Origin: an uncultured Micrococcales bacterium
GTDB taxonomy: Bacteria; Actinomycetota; Actinomycetes; Actinomycetales; Microbacteriaceae
NCBI GenBank assembly: GCA_903853515.1
Contig: CAINTU010000021.1
Span: 1-14,215, forward strand
Direction: 5' to 3'
DNA: 14,215 nucleotides
The notes under the pieces are model-generated. The model was not told the DNA's origin. It ran no database searches and saw only the letters and a list, made by a program, of their open reading frames with translations. Both the position numbers and the translations under genes were made by a program. This document shows, one piece after another, positions 14,117-14,215 of this stretch. Within the stretch, counting starts at the first letter, position 1. The number at the start of each line of letters is the position of its first letter.

Positions 14117-14215
14117 ATGTCGAACGAAATCTTGGCCCACCCTCGCATTGACGCGGAATGGTGGCGCAAATCAGTCATTTATCAGATTTATCCGCGCAGC
14201 TTTGCTGATGGCAAC
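14117..14215 (+). CDS. GH13 alpha-glucosidase/oligo-1,6-glucosidase (5' fragment)
   Basis: Only the first 33 codons are present, from the ATG at 14117 to the window edge. After a short lead (MSNEILAHPRID) the sequence EWWRKSVIYQIYPRSFADGN is the standard N-terminal opening of GH13 alpha-glucosidases and oligo-1,6-glucosidases: the first barrel strand of the catalytic domain. No signal peptide is visible, so the enzyme should be cytoplasmic. It is transcribed away from the malE-like operon and probably converts imported malto-oligosaccharides to glucose. No ribosome binding site is evident before the ATG. The precise specificity (maltase, isomaltase or trehalose-related) cannot be told from this fragment. 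Confidence 0.9.
   Translation, partial: MSNEILAHPRIDAEWWRKSVIYQIYPRSFADGN

Overview
The window looks like a chromosomal segment of a high-GC Gram-positive bacterium with an unusually moderate base composition (about half G+C by eye). The gene order on the minus strand (two MaoC-fold genes, murB, an aspartate aminotransferase, tRNA-Trp, secE, nusG, rplK) is the conserved actinobacterial ribosomal-protein/transcription block. The proteins, including the NusG with a long acidic N-terminus, fit Actinobacteria. My best guess, by inference only, is a small freshwater Microbacteriaceae of the Rhodoluna/Aquiluna type. No frameshifted or broken gene was seen.

Layout. Positions 1-1779 (minus) hold tRNA-Trp, secE, nusG and rplK, the last missing only its final few codons. 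Positions 1948-2812 (plus) hold a compact toxin-antitoxin module of the PrlF/YhaV type. Its 18-bp perfect palindrome lies in the spacer of a candidate leaderless promoter. Three tandem 18-bp units, each carrying an in-frame stop, close the module. Positions 2855-4054 (minus) hold an aspartate aminotransferase. Positions 4136-5914 (plus) hold a 592-residue exported protein of unknown function with an Ig-like C-terminal domain. Positions 5917-7776 (minus) hold murB and a hadA/hadB-like pair of MaoC-fold dehydratase subunits as one overlapping unit. Positions 7868-8020 (minus) hold tRNA-Met(CAU) and tRNA-Thr(GGU).

Positions 8100-13908 (minus) form a maltose/maltodextrin operon: a MalE-like binding protein, MalF- and MalG-like permeases and a cytoplasmic GH13 cyclomaltodextrinase/neopullulanase-like enzyme. 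The last three overlap by 1-4 bases, while malE and malF are separated by a perfect 10-bp hairpin. From 14117 a second GH13 enzyme (alpha-glucosidase type) starts divergently and runs off the window. The 208-bp divergent region holds three near-ideal LacI-family operators, so uptake and both hydrolases are probably controlled together by a MalR-like repressor that lies outside the window. The transporter ATPase is also absent, as is usual where a shared MsiK-type ATPase exists.

The two plus-strand insertions (the toxin-antitoxin module and the exported protein) interrupt an otherwise one-directional housekeeping block. They are the accessory parts of the window and the most worth a second look.
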